Below, piece after piece: positions 42,109 to 54,077 of a DNA stretch of 64,000 nucleotides. The translations under genes and the position numbers were made by a program. Under the pieces are notes generated by a model, which was not told the DNA's origin, did not search any database, and saw nothing but the letters and a program-made list of their open reading frames with translations. Every line of letters begins with the position of its first letter. Within the stretch, counting starts at the first letter, position 1. Source of the stretch: Lineus longissimus (Eukaryota > Nemertea > Pilidiophora > Heteronemertea > Lineidae); assembly GCF_910592395.1 (NCBI RefSeq), contig NC_088323.1:12757501-12821500 (forward strand). The letters run 5' to 3'.

Positions 42109-43257
42109 TCATTTCCTAAAACGGTTGCCTGTTGCGCAGTAAATGAAGAAATTAACGAAGCTGTTGAAATAGGTCAAAAAACGGGAAATGTAGTATAAAG
42201 GATTTGTCCAAACGTAATCAATACCAAAAGATGTTAACTCTTTTAAAATATAAGCTATGTCATGCACAGCCTTTGGTGTCTCTAGTAAAAGGAATACTAT
42301 CACGACCACCAGCACCCGTATTGTGGCTGTATTTGCTCCTCTTCGTCGGCTGTCTAAACCTCTCGTTGCCATGTCAGTCTTTCTCCTCGAGGCCTTGAGA
42401 GATTTCAACACATTATAAGTGGTGAGTATCAAAATAATCATTGGCAATAAAGAAACAACCAAAAATGCAAGGCCTCGATAATAAAAAATTTGGTAAACCA
42501 GATGGTTATAAAGTTCAGAATACGTCACTTTTGGTCTTGTCCTGCCAACGCAAGGATCGTAGTAGTACTTGAGCGAGTAGGAAAACAGCAGTGGAATGAC
42601 GGATACAAATGAGCAGCTTAACACACATCCAACTGTGATATAAGCGTTTCGATTTGTACAGATCGAGGCTGCCTTTAACGGTCTGCAGACAGCTATAAAC
42701 CGCTCGATTGCAACGCAGACCGTGAGGTAGTTGGATGTCGACTTGGCAAACAACATCAACATCCGAATATATGGATACAATGTGTTATAGTATTCCCAAT
42801 ATGTGTTCATTAATACCACATAATAATGCAATCGCTGCATGGTTCTGCGTAGTTCAGTTAGCAACACAAGGCAATCAGCAACAGCCAATGCTCTGAGGAA
42901 AATAGATGTTGATGTAAATGGCCGCTCACGACCGATAACGATAAAAGCCAGGCAATTCCCAACAACACCCAGAGGTGTGAAGGTCAGCATCAAAGGCACG
43001 TGGAGGATGAACCTAAGATAGCGCCTCCAACTTGAAAATGATTTCGGTCTGTAGCCAGAAAGACATTTTACAACACCCGGAATTGTTGTGGTAAAAGAAG
43101 ACGTAACCTCCATTGCCTCGGTGACATTCATTGTAAGTGGCAGAGACACCACTGACATGGTGACATTCATTTGAAGCGGCAGAGACACCATTGACTCTGT
43201 AAAATTCGTTTTATCGGCGGGGTCCTTTGAAATGCATAAAGATAAGATCGCCGACAC
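42109..43257 (-). CDS. A3 orphan class A GPCR, short C-terminal tail
   Basis: The product is 382 residues with seven helices. The A-type N terminus adds MSAILSLCISKDPADKTNFT ahead of the repeated NVT motifs, giving four sequons (one NFT and three NVT). It ends at GNRFRK because a TGA replaces the next codon, losing about 11 tail residues present in B receptors. Helix three is preceded by WEYYNTLYPY rather than LEYYNRLYPY, a variant shared with B3. Its frame runs upstream through a weak acceptor-like TTTCAAAG, and the leader donor is mutated as in other A units, so expression is uncertain. Confidence 0.75.
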   Translation of the reverse strand: MSAILSLCISKDPADKTNFTESMVSLPLQMNVTMSVVSLPLTMNVTEAMEVTSSFTTTIPGVVKCLSGYRPKSFSSWRRYLRFILHVPLMLTFTPLGVVGNCLAFIVIGRERPFTSTSIFLRALAVADCLVLLTELRRTMQRLHYYVVLMNTYWEYYNTLYPYIRMLMLFAKSTSNYLTVCVAIERFIAVCRPLKAASICTNRNAYITVGCVLSCSFVSVIPLLFSYSLKYYYDPCVGRTRPKVTYSELYNHLVYQIFYYRGLAFLVVSLLPMIILILTTYNVLKSLKASRRKTDMATRGLDSRRRGANTATIRVLVVVIVFLLLETPKAVHDIAYILKELTSFGIDYVWTNPLYYISRFLTYFNSFVNFFIYCATGNRFRK

Positions 43258-45894
43258 TTAGGGCTCGATTCCTCGAAGTCGTTTCTGAGACAAGACGTAC
43301 CATCATGGATAGGAGAAATCTGACATATCATTTTAACAATTCACATCTCTTAAATTGCGCTAGCTACCCAGTGCGTCGGTCGCGCGTAAGTTGCTTGTAA
43401 ATATACGCGAAACGTAGAGAGATAAGCGGGTCACTTGTGCGTGAATGGCGTGCAACTACTGCGTACGTTGTGCGTCACTATCGCGAAGCAGGATGGATGT
43501 CATTGGTTACTTGGATGTAACCATCAGTACGAAATCTTAATGGTTTTATTATTTCCAACCTTGGTATCCGAGGGTGTTGTTTACCTGTGCTGCAAATTAG
43601 CTGAATCGGGTCGAAACCTCTCTTGCTCTCAAACGTGACCAATCCTCTGTATTTTTCCCTTGTCATTAAATTCAATCGGTTACTCACCAGATAAGTCCAG
43701 GATATTACATCCAAATTTTAGATTAGCAGCTGCAACTATGACTTAAGTATATTGTTTGGGTTAGTGTATCATTTAATTAAAGCCCACCCGAAATATAATA
43801 TCACCCTCTAACGTTTAGATTGCTTCACTTATACACATATTTAACCGAGGAACTCACTAAAATTCAATCGGTTACTCACCAGATACAGTCAAGGATATTA
43901 CATCCAAATTTAAGATTGACAGCTGCACCTATGGTGAAAGCGCGTGGTGGAACGTTTTCAAATTGACTGCAAGCTACTCTTATCGAAGGCCCTGTCTCTT
44001 CATTTTGTGTGTAACATTGAGTGTTCGTACCACAGGAATTCCAAGCCCCGTCTCTCCTCACCTGTGACTAAGTTGGTATTGCTACAATGGATTATCAGAA
44101 CTAAAACGAAGCACGTTTGGTGTGAGGTATTAATCAAATGCATTGATTTAAAAAAGTTATCGATTTCCAGTCCACGTAATATGAGAATCTGCCGCTGAAA
44201 CTGCATCCAGCAACACTTATCCTTTTTTAGGAAACTCATTCAAATTATAGTACCGCCTTAGATCAGGTTTAATGTTGATCGTTATATGGTGGCAGTAAGA
44301 ATTAAGGAAAAAGAAACACAAATTGCCATTTTTCGCTTAACAATAATATTCCCAAACCCAGGCATCCCTGAGGTGTGTCACCCGAAGACGGCTCTGGTCC
44401 AGGTACACTTGAAGCCTGGTGGTTCAAAGTGCCCCCCTCCCCATGTATAAGCCCATTCATATAAGAATAAATCACGTGTTCTAGTCTGTGTGGAAGTACT
44501 TCTGAGAATTGCCCTGTTAATGATCGAACCGTTGACATATTGAATACATTCCGTGTTGAACGAAGAGGTGACATTCAGTAAAGTCCTGCCTAATCCTGTG
44601 GCTTTGGATAGTTAGCTAGTATTGACGGCTTAGTGATCTATCTACTTGTTGTCATAGACCCAATCACGCATATTCTGCTACTGCGGGCTTCAGGGAATTT
44701 TAACTTTAAAGAGGGGCAAAGATTTGTGTCTCACAATGTTTTCTTAAATTTTACAATGCTCTTTCTCAAGTAATCTCCAGATATTGGGTGAAGTGCAGTT
44801 TTAAAAATACATGCTTAGCTCCTTAGAGGTAAACCATTACAATTTCTGGGCCCCCGTTGACGGGATCGGACGCACATCCGATTGGTCTCTACCAGTCGAC
44901 ACTGACGCAACTATTTAGGTGTGTATGATCATGACATTTTGTAAAATTGGCTCTTTTTCAGAGCTCATTATTGATCTCAAAGGATGCTCTGCAGCGTATC
45001 ACAGAGCTGTAAAGGTGCGTTCAAAAGAGGGCGGGATATCTTCAGTTATATTCTTTCGAATTCTATGAATTTTTCTTTCCACATAATTCAGACAATTCTC
45101 TCCAAATTTCTGAAAAGAATTTGTGGAGATTGTACAAATTATAAAAGAGACAATTAGGATCCAAGTGATTATGCAATTTGCTGTGAAATACAGATTCTCT
45201 CCTATGGCAGGCAGCTGGCTGTCTAAGAATATCTAAGAAGTTTCCCATCTCGTATCGGAATCATATCATGTGAGTGAGTGTGGTGTCACTGGTATTGCCA
45301 TGTGTTCAAAGTATCCTTCGGCAATTGCTTGAATCAAATATCACATGGCAAGCGCGTCTTTACACGATGTTGTGGAATTTGACATCTTCAAGCAGGAATT
45401 GCACACGTCAGACGACTTTTTAAGCCGAACCTCGCGGGCAAAATCCAAAAGCGGCCTGGTGACAACATTTGGGATCAGAGTAAACCGCTCTCATGCGTAA
45501 TGTGTGATCTTCACAAACAAATTACAACAAGAATAGCTGCACCTAGTCTATTGTCTTAATCCGGCAATAATATTATCCGGTACCCTCGATCTACTACTGT
45601 GATCACTAAAACAGGCCAATTCTTTCTTTACAGTCGATCACCGCAAAACAATGTTTTCAGTCAAACGTTCGAGACTAAACTTGACTTATACAACGATACC
45701 GGTGTAGAAGTCAATGTCACCCGGGTAAAGTAACGGTTCCAAATTTGTATTCTGACGGATTGAGGTATGATTCCCTTTTTCAAAATATCATCCACCACCT
45801 GATATAACAATTGATTAGACGATTCAGCAAATATCTTTCCTCCTCCCTAATGTCGTACGTTAAAATCACCGACTGGTTAACTTAATGAGTTACC

Positions 45895-47028
45895 TCATGC
45901 ACTTCTCAGTCGGAACAGCTCAATTAATCCTTTCCTAAAACGGTTGCCTGTTGCGCAGTAAATGAAGAAATTAACGAAGCTGTTGAAATAGGTCAAAAAA
46001 CGGGAAATGTAGTATAAGGGATTTTCCCAAGCGTAATCAATACTTAGAGATGTTATCTCTTTTAAAATACCAGCTATGTCATGCACAGCCTTTGGTGTCT
46101 CTAGTAAAAGGAATACTATCACGACCACCAGCACCCGTATTGTGGCTGTATTTGCTCCTCTTCGTCGGCTGTCTAAACCTCTCGTTGCCATGTCAGTCTT
46201 TCTCCTCGAGGCCTTGAGAGATTTCAACACATTATAAGTGGTGAGTATCAAAATAATCATTGGCAATAAAGAAACGACCAAAAATGCAAGGCCTCGATAA
46301 TAAAAAAAATGGTAAACCGGATGGTTATGGAGTTCAGAACGCGTCCATTTAGGTCTCGTCCTGCCAACGCAAGGATCGTAGTAGTACTTGAGCGAGTAGG
46401 AAAACAGCAGTGGAATGACGTATACAAATGAGCAACTTAACACACATCCAACTGTGATATAAGCGTTTCGATTTGTACAGATCGAGGCTGCCTTTAACGG
46501 TCTGCAGACAGCTATAAACCGCTCGATTGCAACGCAGACCGTGAGGTAGTTGGATGTCGACTTGGCAAACAACATCAACATCCGAATATATGGATACAAT
46601 GTGTTATAGTATTCCCAATATGTGTTCATTAATACCACATAATAATGCAATCGCTGCATGGTATTGCGTAGTTCAGTTAGCACTACAAGGCAATCAGCAA
46701 CAGCCAATGCTCTGAGGAAAATAGATGTTGATGTAAATGGCCGCTCACGACCGATAACGATAAAAGCCAGACAATTCCCAACAACACCCAGAGGTGTGAA
46801 GGTCAGCATCAAAGGCACGTGGAGGATGAACCTAAGATAGCGCCTCCAACTTGAAAATGATTTCGGTCTGTAGCGAGAAAGACATTTTACAACACCCGGA
46901 ATTGTTGTGGTAAGAGAAGACGTAACCTCCATTGCCTCGGTGACATTCATTGTAAGTGGCAGAGACACCACTGACATGGTGACATTCATTTGAAGCGGCA
47001 GAGACTCCATTGCCTCAGTGACATTCAT
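45895..47028 (-). CDS. B3 orphan class A GPCR
   Basis: The product is 377 residues and intact. It combines B2-like ECL2 (RSELHNHPVYHFF) with A3-like sequence before helix three (WEYYNTLYPY) and A-like residues near helix six (KAVHDI, SIDYAW), so it reads as a mosaic of A and B copies. Motifs AIERF, ETP and NSFVNFFIY are preserved. Acceptor context matches B1; donor GTAAGT is at 47907-47912. Confidence 0.88.
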   Translation of the reverse strand: MNVTEAMESLPLQMNVTMSVVSLPLTMNVTEAMEVTSSLTTTIPGVVKCLSRYRPKSFSSWRRYLRFILHVPLMLTFTPLGVVGNCLAFIVIGRERPFTSTSIFLRALAVADCLVVLTELRNTMQRLHYYVVLMNTYWEYYNTLYPYIRMLMLFAKSTSNYLTVCVAIERFIAVCRPLKAASICTNRNAYITVGCVLSCSFVYVIPLLFSYSLKYYYDPCVGRTRPKWTRSELHNHPVYHFFYYRGLAFLVVSLLPMIILILTTYNVLKSLKASRRKTDMATRGLDSRRRGANTATIRVLVVVIVFLLLETPKAVHDIAGILKEITSLSIDYAWENPLYYISRFLTYFNSFVNFFIYCATGNRFRKGLIELFRLRSA

Positions 47029-47559
47029 TTTATCGGTGCTGTCCCTAGAAATACATAAAGATAAGATCGCTTACACTTAGGGTTGGATTCCTCGAAGGAA
47101 CACAAGTATGTTTTTACAGTCCAAATCACCATTGACATCCCTTATATCGCGTCGTTGGCGCGTGCGTAATATACGCAAAACATAGAGAGATAAGTGCGTC
47201 ACTTGGGCGTCAATAGCCTACAACTGCTGCGTACGTTGTGTGTCACTGACGAGCAGCAGGATGGATGTCATTTGTGACTTGGGCTGTAACCATCAATACA
47301 TAGCCTAATCTATCCGTGGCCTAACTGTTAATTTTCTCATTCAATATCCTGGCTTATTTCGATCTGTTGGGGTAACCTCTTGACCTCCATTCGCCATTTT
47401 GAACCCACCTACGATGAGGCTCTCCTCGGACGTCTTGAATCAGCATCAGGGACCATTTCATTAAACCTGGCCCAAGTATAACAATTATGACCCTCTAACA
47501 TTTAGATTGCTTCACTTATGTATACAGATATTTTATCCGAGGAACTCACTAAATTCAAT

Positions 47560-47933
47560 CGGTTACTCACCAGATACAGTGCAAAATATTACATCCAAAT
47601 GTTAGATTGACAGCTGCACCTATGTTGAAAGCACGTGGTGGAACGTTTTCAAATTAACATCAAGCTGCTCTTATCGAAGGCTCTGTCTCTTCATTGTGTG
47701 TGTAACATTGAGTGTTCGTACCGCAGTAATTCCAAGCCCCGTCTCTCCTCAACTGTACCTAAGTTGGTATTGCTGCAATGGAATATCAGAACTAAAACGA
47801 AGCACGTTTGGTGTGAGGTATTAATCAAATGCATTGATTTTAAAGAAGTTATCGATTTCCAGTCTCGGTAATTGGATAATCTTCCACTGAAACTGTGCCC
47901 AGCAACACTTACCTTTTTTAGGGATCTCATTCT
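47560..47933 (-). promoter_or_regulatory. B3 leader region with splice donor
   Basis: Same arrangement as before B1 and B2, with the GTAAGT donor at 47907-47912. This copy is the most divergent of the three B leaders. Confidence 0.45.
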
Positions 47934-48159
47934 AACAGTACCGCGTTCAAAAGAGGAAAGTCAACATTGCCGCTTCTCGCAAAGAAAGGTTTCTGCAACA
48001 CGATCTGCTCACAGCGGGCTGTATTCTCCTTTCCGACTGTGTTAGCGAGTGGGCGAGGTGTCAGAAAGTGACCTTTGAAGTCAATGGAATGTTGTTAGGT
48101 ATAGGGTAGTCTGGCGTTGGTGTCGTTGTCAAACCCTTGTCATCAACGGAAAATATGGT

Positions 48160-48300
48160 CAGGGCCTGGTAGTTCAAAACAACTTTTGTCGCTAACGTAA
48201 GAGTTAACTTATGATATCGTTATCTCCTTCACTTTAGCCTTTAGACTTAACACCAAGGTAAGTTGACGCCAGCGTTAGTGACATTAACAACCGGGCCCTG
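48160..48300. mobile_element. Palindromic MITE, copy 3
   Basis: Third array copy of the 141-bp element, in the A4 remnant spacer. The array sequence ends about 200 bp further on. Confidence 0.75.
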
Positions 48301-48505
48301 ATCTGTTATTTTTAACTATTGTGGGCTTTCAACAGTACTGTCATGTGATCACAGTATCTTTTTGCGATTGCTTGGATCAGATATAACATTGTGAGCGCGT
48401 CTTCAATCACACGATGTTGTGGAATGTTGCATCTTGATTCTATTGTCTAAATCAGTAATCTCGTCCAGCCTTTCTTTACGGTCTCCACCCCTAAACCGAC
48501 CCAAA

Positions 48506-48894
48506 ACGGGGTATATCAAATCAACGCAGTGATTGGGTATGATAAAATAGATATCGCACTTCAAGCCATGGAACAGTAAAAATTATTCAACGGTGAAAAA
48601 ATTATTCCACTCGGCGAATATTTATATGATTTTGTCCCGCCTCTGACAGATGTGGTAATTGTGCAACGGCGTGACGGTTTTTTATGTTCCACATTTTACT
48701 GTGTTTTCATACAACAGGGAGCAGGAACGAACCGCCACGTATAAATGGGGGCGTCTGCCTTGGTGCTTTTCCCTGGTATACAGGCATGTTGTTGTGTAGG
48801 ACACTGAATTAGACATTAATGTATGTAACTGAAGATTTTCTGCAGAACTTCTAACACAAGAATCATTTTCTTTCTAATTAAAAGGCGTCCAAGA
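48506..48894. other. Unassigned sequence right of the array
   Basis: Non-array sequence begins at about 48506, where the A-unit copy breaks off at CCCAAAAC. No gene is recognised before the exon-like segment at 48895. Confidence 0.5.
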
Positions 48895-49103
48895 ATTTTT
48901 ATTCCGAAAGAATGATGTCGGTGCATTCGAAAAGCCATTCGGTAACATTTAAAACAGAATTCCATCAACCATATACTGCGCAAAATATTTTGGAATCCGA
49001 TATACGACACCTTTAAAACTAACCCACTTTGTCATGCACCATGAATCGCAAGACAAGTGGTGTGAAGTTTACAAAGTGCGTAGGCACGCTGCGCCCCCTA
49101 ATG
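48895..49103 (+). pseudogene. Decayed copy of the 59.8-kb exon
   Basis: Read in phase with the exon at 59788-60006, it shows FLFRKNDVGAFEKPFGN, CAKYFGIRY and DKWCEVYKVRRHA, followed by a GTGAGT donor (49104-49109). One in-frame TAA lies near 48951, and the start boundary (AAAAG at 48894) is less clear. The protein match is much better than chance, so the two are paralogous exons, this one probably inactive. Sequence further downstream (about 49820-49890) also resembles 60770-60840, so a longer segment was duplicated. Confidence 0.6.
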
Positions 49104-49109
49104 GTGAGT

Positions 49110-50804
49110 ATTTACAATGTCCCCTGGAAATGTTTCCAACCATGTTATAGATATGGCGTGGCCTCCATCAGCGTTTTTCTAACCTAATTGGTATCAAAGG
49201 TTTCATGATTCAATACCATGCACTAGAAGAGCTTGGGCAGTATTTGTGCATACACAGACCACGTACATAGAAATTAGTCGTAACATACACAGCCCATACA
49301 TAGATAGGTCCTGATTTTGCCTTGTTTGTATATTTGCGAGACTTAAAGACATTAGACGCATTGCGGTTTCACGTCCGTCTGTCACGTTACTGATATTTGG
49401 ACTACCCAGACGGCCCGAAGAGGCACCTTGACTACTATTACTCCTTTTCAATGATGTGCACATGCGCATCTGCCAGGACACGCGTAGTGATACTTCAAAT
49501 AGACTCTAAAACGATCGAGATCAAAAGCTATATAATGGGAGGTTTTGAATCAAAATCACTTTACGTTATCAAAACAAAGTTTTAACAGTCCACGTATACA
49601 AAATTAAACTTTAGTTTGCTGGTAATAGGCCTATTAAACTTTTAACATCGAACCACTACAGATATGATGGATCGAGATCACCTCTGATCTCTGAGGATTT
49701 ACTTCACATCCTCAAAGTTTCAAAATCTCTGAAGATCGTGACACGACTTCAAACAGGCTTTGCGTAATGTACACTGTTTTTAATAAAGCATGAGACATTA
49801 ACAGTTATATTTTATTTCTAGTCAGGAATTTCAGCCACAACTTTCGTTTGATAACATTTACTTCAGAATAAAGGTTTGAAAAGAAGGGGCTCAAGCTCGT
49901 ACACTAGCGGTAAACTGTTTATAGAAATCAGTGTGGTTCTAGAAAAGTCGGCGACCCTCACGGAGAGTTTCTCAACAATTCTGTTGCATTGCAATAAAAA
50001 AAGAGTGACCCGTGAATAGGAAAGAGTGGTCACTTAAGTGTCAGAACAGTGCATGAAGCAATTCAGAAAAGGATGATTACACCCAAGCTGCTGCAACCTG
50101 GATCAGGGTCTGTATCTGTCTTATGCGTTTAACCGGACTATTCCAATCAATTAATTACATAGTTTCCGTACGTCCCGATCCAACATAACGAAGCCAAGCC
50201 CTTATAGATATGATGCCTTTTGTCATTCGTTGCCATTCGACATTCAGATGGCTCGTTGGCAAACATCGGATTTCTGATGGTCATGACATCATGCCCTGCA
50301 CTTGGCGTTTTTGGTGACGATTTCATAGCTAGGGTTCAAAATGACAGGCGCATTAGCCCTGAGCAAATCAGGTAAAGGGGCCGTGACCTGTTCAATGTGC
50401 ATTGTGCTGGGGGCGGTCATGCCAAGAGATGATGAACCGGTGTAAAAGGAATGGACGTCCTAGGAATGCAGGACCCCATACAATCGGTGTGTATGGTCAA
50501 CGAATGTGGTTAATGGTTTGGTTAGGGTTAGCTACATAATCTTCAACAACTTGGACTCGGCGACTCTATTCACTTTAACAAACTGATAGGACTTAGATTC
50601 CGGGGGACTTGCATTTCTTTTACACCGGTGTTATATTGGTGAGTCTATAGTATACAGGTATACAATATTATACCAGAAGACGCCCTTGAGGATGCAAATC
50701 TCAATTTCTCTAACTATATAATGAACGATGAATAAACAACAATGTTTATTCCAAAATTGTAAATTATGTGTAAAACGGATGTGATTACTAAGTGACCATC
50801 CCCA
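49110..50804. other. Unassigned sequence
   Basis: No gene is supported. A short stretch at about 50320-50375 (QNDRRISPEQIR in the plus strand) resembles the start of Tc1/mariner transposases, but it is too short and broken to call. Confidence 0.4.
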
Positions 50805-52100
50805 GTAGCGATGGTGGCCGTGGTGATGATGATGGAGGCAGTGGCGATAGTGGCCGCGGTGGATGATGGAGGCAGTAGTGACGGTGGCCGTGGTGATGAT
50901 GATGGAGGCAGTAGTGATGGCGGCCGTGGTGATGATGATGGAGGCAGCAGTGACGGTGGCCATGATGATGAGGATGTTGATGGAGGCAGTAGTGAAGGTG
51001 GCCATGATGATGATGTTAATGGAGGCAGTAGTGATGGTGGCCGTGGTGATGATGATGGAGGCAGTAGCGTTGGTTATCTTGGCGATGATGTTGGAGGCAG
51101 TAGCGATGGTGGCCGTGGTGGATGATGGAGGCAGTAGTGACGGTGGCCGTGATGATGATGATGGAGGCAGTAGTGATGGCGGCCGTGGTGATGATGATGG
51201 AGGCAGTAGTGACGGTGGCCATGATGATGATGATGTTGATGAAGGCAGTAGTGGTGGTGGCCGTGGTGATGATGATGGAGGCAGTAGCGATGGTGATCTT
51301 GGTGATGATGTTGGCGGCAGTAGTGATGGTGGCCGTGGTGATAAGGATGAAGGCAGTAGTGATGGTGGCCATGGAGATGAGGATGGAGGCAGTAGTGACG
51401 GTGGCCGTGGTGATGATGATGGAGGCAGTAGTGACGGTGGCCGTGGTGATGATGATGGAGGCAGTAGTGACGGTGGCCGTGGTGATGATGATGGAGGCAG
51501 TAGCGATGATGACCATGGTGGTAATGATGGAGGCAGTGGCCATGGTGACCGTGGTGGTGATAATGGAGGCAGTAGTGACGGTTGCCGTGGTGATGATGAT
51601 GGAGGCGTAGCGATGGTGGCCGTGGTGATGATAATGGAGGCAGTAGTGACGGTGGCCGTGGTGATGATGATGGAGGCAGTAGTGATGGTTGCCGTGGTGA
51701 TGATGATGGAGGCAGTAGTGATGGTGGCCATGATGATGATGATGGAGGCAGTATTGACGGTGGCCGTGGTGATGATAATGGAGGCAGTAGTGACGGTGGC
51801 CGTGGTGATGATAATGTAGGCAGTAGTGACGACGGCCGTGGTGATGATGATGATGAAGGCAGTAGTGATGGTGGCTGTGGTGATGATGATGGAGGTAGTA
51901 GTGACGGTGGCCGTGGTGATGATGATGATGAAGGCAGTAGTGATGGTGGCTGTGGTGATGATGATGGAGGTAGTAGTGACGGTGGCCGTGGTGATGATGA
52001 TGATGAAGGCAGTAGCGATGGTGACCGTGGTGATGATGATGAAGGTAGTGATGGTGGCCGTGGTGATGATGATAGTGGTGGCAGTAGTGATGGTGGCAAT
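50805..52100 (+). repeat. 36-bp minisatellite encoding an Asp/Gly/Ser repeat
   Basis: About 36 units of a 36-bp sequence (core GATGATGATGGAGGCAGTAGT plus GACGGTGGCCGTGGT) extend for 1.3 kb. In one frame each encodes a 12-residue unit, DDDGGSSDGGRG. Unit changes are mostly whole codons (extra GAT, GAA for GGA), with occasional 1-bp slips such as near 51606. From about 51606 to 52418 the repeat frame is continuous with the transposase-like exon that follows. Other frames, including the His/Pro-rich minus-strand frames, are by-products of the repeat. Confidence 0.9.
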
Positions 52101-54077
52101 GATGGTGCTGTGAACGAAAGCCATGAAAGGAGGCATCTTCATCGATACAGTTTAAATCAACGTCTGGACTACGTGGACACCTATGGGCTCCACCATGTTA
52201 TGGGCATTGCCAATGCCCGGTCAAGAACGTCATTTGTGCAACATCACCGCATCCACCCGAGGACATTCGGAAGATTGGTGGATCAATACGAAGAGATGGC
52301 GGAACGCCGCGACCGTTCCACCCAACATGAACGGATACGTCGAAGGCGCCGGCAGAGTGGAACTGATCAACAACGTAACACAATTTTGTCAGGAATTTAC
52401 GAAATACTTTCAATCTAATGATTACTGTTTCAGCATTTCCACAACTTTTCTGAACCATCCAATTTCAAAGGGACTTTAGGCCCATACATGTAACCCTCTC
52501 CTTATGCGTTCTGTCTCTTTCAGCATTTTGGCCAGAGATGGAAAACCAGTTGTTTGACTGGTTTATTGAGTGCCGCCAGCTTGGAATTCCAGTTTCTGGG
52601 GGTGATCTCCAGTCTCAAGCCACCAGGGAACACAGACGATGGTTGGAAACCCTGACGGAGGAACAGAGGGCACAAAGACAGCGTCATCAACATTTTCGAG
52701 CATCAGCTCACTGGATGCAACGCTTCATGCAAAGGCAAACACAACTTCTCTCCTTAACTGAGTCACCACTCCACCCTTGGAATCTTTAGTCTTTTGCTTT
52801 GCCTCATGGTGGCCCATCGCACAGGTTTTGTCTTCTTCCGACAAATTTACCTCCTAAGGTTTGGGATCTAAGTTTCTTCTCTGTATTTTTCTTTTCAGAA
52901 AAAGGATAACCTATAGAAGGAAGAATAAAGATACACGAACCATCCCCGACAATGCACTGGAAATTGCGGCCGACTATCGTCGTGAAACGCACCACATCAT
53001 CAGGAATGGAGCTTTCCGTTTCGTGATCAACATGGACGAAACTTTCGTCAATTTCGACATGGTGCCCAGAACGACAATGGCAACAAAAGTATCCGCTTCC
53101 ATTGACATTCGATCCTCTAGAGGGAATGGAAAAATCGGCTGCACCGTCACACTGGCAATAACCAGTGATGCGCGGAAACTTTCGGCTGATATCAACTTCA
53201 GGGGTTTGGCCCCGAGGGCCACGTGGTTGGAGATCTGCGAGACCAAACTCCACAGAACGTGCGAGTAAGTGAAACTTTTCATTTACTATCCTATTTTTAT
53301 CATTCTGTTGCCTTATCCTTGTGCAATGAAAAGCCTACAGGATGAAACCACGGACGGTGTTACGTGGTCTCTGTACGGAGGACCACTGACAGTTAATCGA
53401 TCTCTGAGAACAGCAGCATTTGCCAACACATTCAGCATCAAATATTCAAGAATATCCATCGGTTTGATTTCTTGTTTGTAGATCAAATTTTCTAAACGCA
53501 CCAGTTTCAATTTCAGGTGACTGCGACCTGGAATGGCTGGGCAAGGCACCAGTCGTTGATCGAATGGTTTGAAGGAATCGTTCTGCCTTTCATTGCCGGA
53601 TTGCAACATTTCTACTGATTCTGGACCGCTTTCCTGCCCACCTGCATCATCTTTTTCGGGAAGAAATTCCACGTGAGAACGGACAGGATTCCTTTATTCC
53701 AGGCCGAATGACCTCCATCCTTCAACCATTGGACTTAACAGTGAACCGCAGCTTTAAATGCCATCTCCGTGCCGTGGACTTAACAGTCCACAGGCATGGA
53801 AAGCCGGAAGGCATGGAAGGCATGGAAAGTCGGTAATACCGAAGACGATGGTCACTGTGATCCAATTTCCCGTCAGGAAGTTGTCCGCATGATCAGCCTC
53901 GCTTGGGACAAAGTGGTTGTCCCAGTTATCCAGAGTGGGTGGAGGCTGAGCGGGCTACTTCCTGACGGGAATGACGATCCAGTGATCCAGCCTCCAGTAG
54001 ATGAGGAGCTAGTAGAAGATGATGATGATGATGAGCTTGTTTTTTCTGATGATGAAATAAATTTTGATGATGAATAA
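52100..54077 (+). pseudogene. Multi-exon pogo/CENP-B-type transposase, degraded
   Basis: Exon one (to about 52373) has a CENP-B-like helix-turn-helix start (YSLNQRLDYVDTYG...RIHPRTFGRLV). Exon two (from 52524 after CTCTTTCAG) has the Tc5/CENP-B DNA-binding repeat (ENQLFDWFIECRQLGIPVSG). Exon three (from 52900 after TTTTCAG, to 53264 before GTAAGT) has the DDE start NMDETFVNF and CTVTLAITSDARKLSA. Exon four (from 53517 after TTTCAG) has VTATWNGWA, then LILDRFPAHL with the DDE aspartate, MTSILQPLDLTVNRSFK, and a C-terminal ISLAWDKVVVPVIQSGWRLSG with an acidic tail. Splicing exon three to four joins VR to VTATW in phase. Frameshifts occur late in exon three, near 53612, and around a duplicated segment at 53735-53830. 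Confidence 0.7.

Larger units (their letters stand above)
28430..48505 (-). repeat. Tandem GPCR gene array with alternating A and B units
   Basis: Blocks recur in the order A0, B0, A1, B1, A2, B2, A3, B3, A4 (remnants at both ends). The full A+B period is about 6,690 bp (for example 39207 to 45895, and 41253 to 47940). The preceding period is 5,007 bp because A2 has lost about 1.68 kb. Between 32589-36245 and 37596-41252 I find only scattered differences. A 28-bp deletion near 37497 separates A1- and A2-linked copies. All receptor genes are on the minus strand. The array breaks into unrelated DNA at about 48505. Confidence 0.9.

Noticed and set aside
50320-50375. Possible Tc1/mariner transposase fragment
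   Set aside because: Only about 12 residues look familiar, and no catalytic region or terminal repeats are seen.
50631-52142. Long minus-strand Thr/Ile- and His/Pro-rich frames
   Set aside because: They are by-products of translating a 36-bp repeat in other frames.
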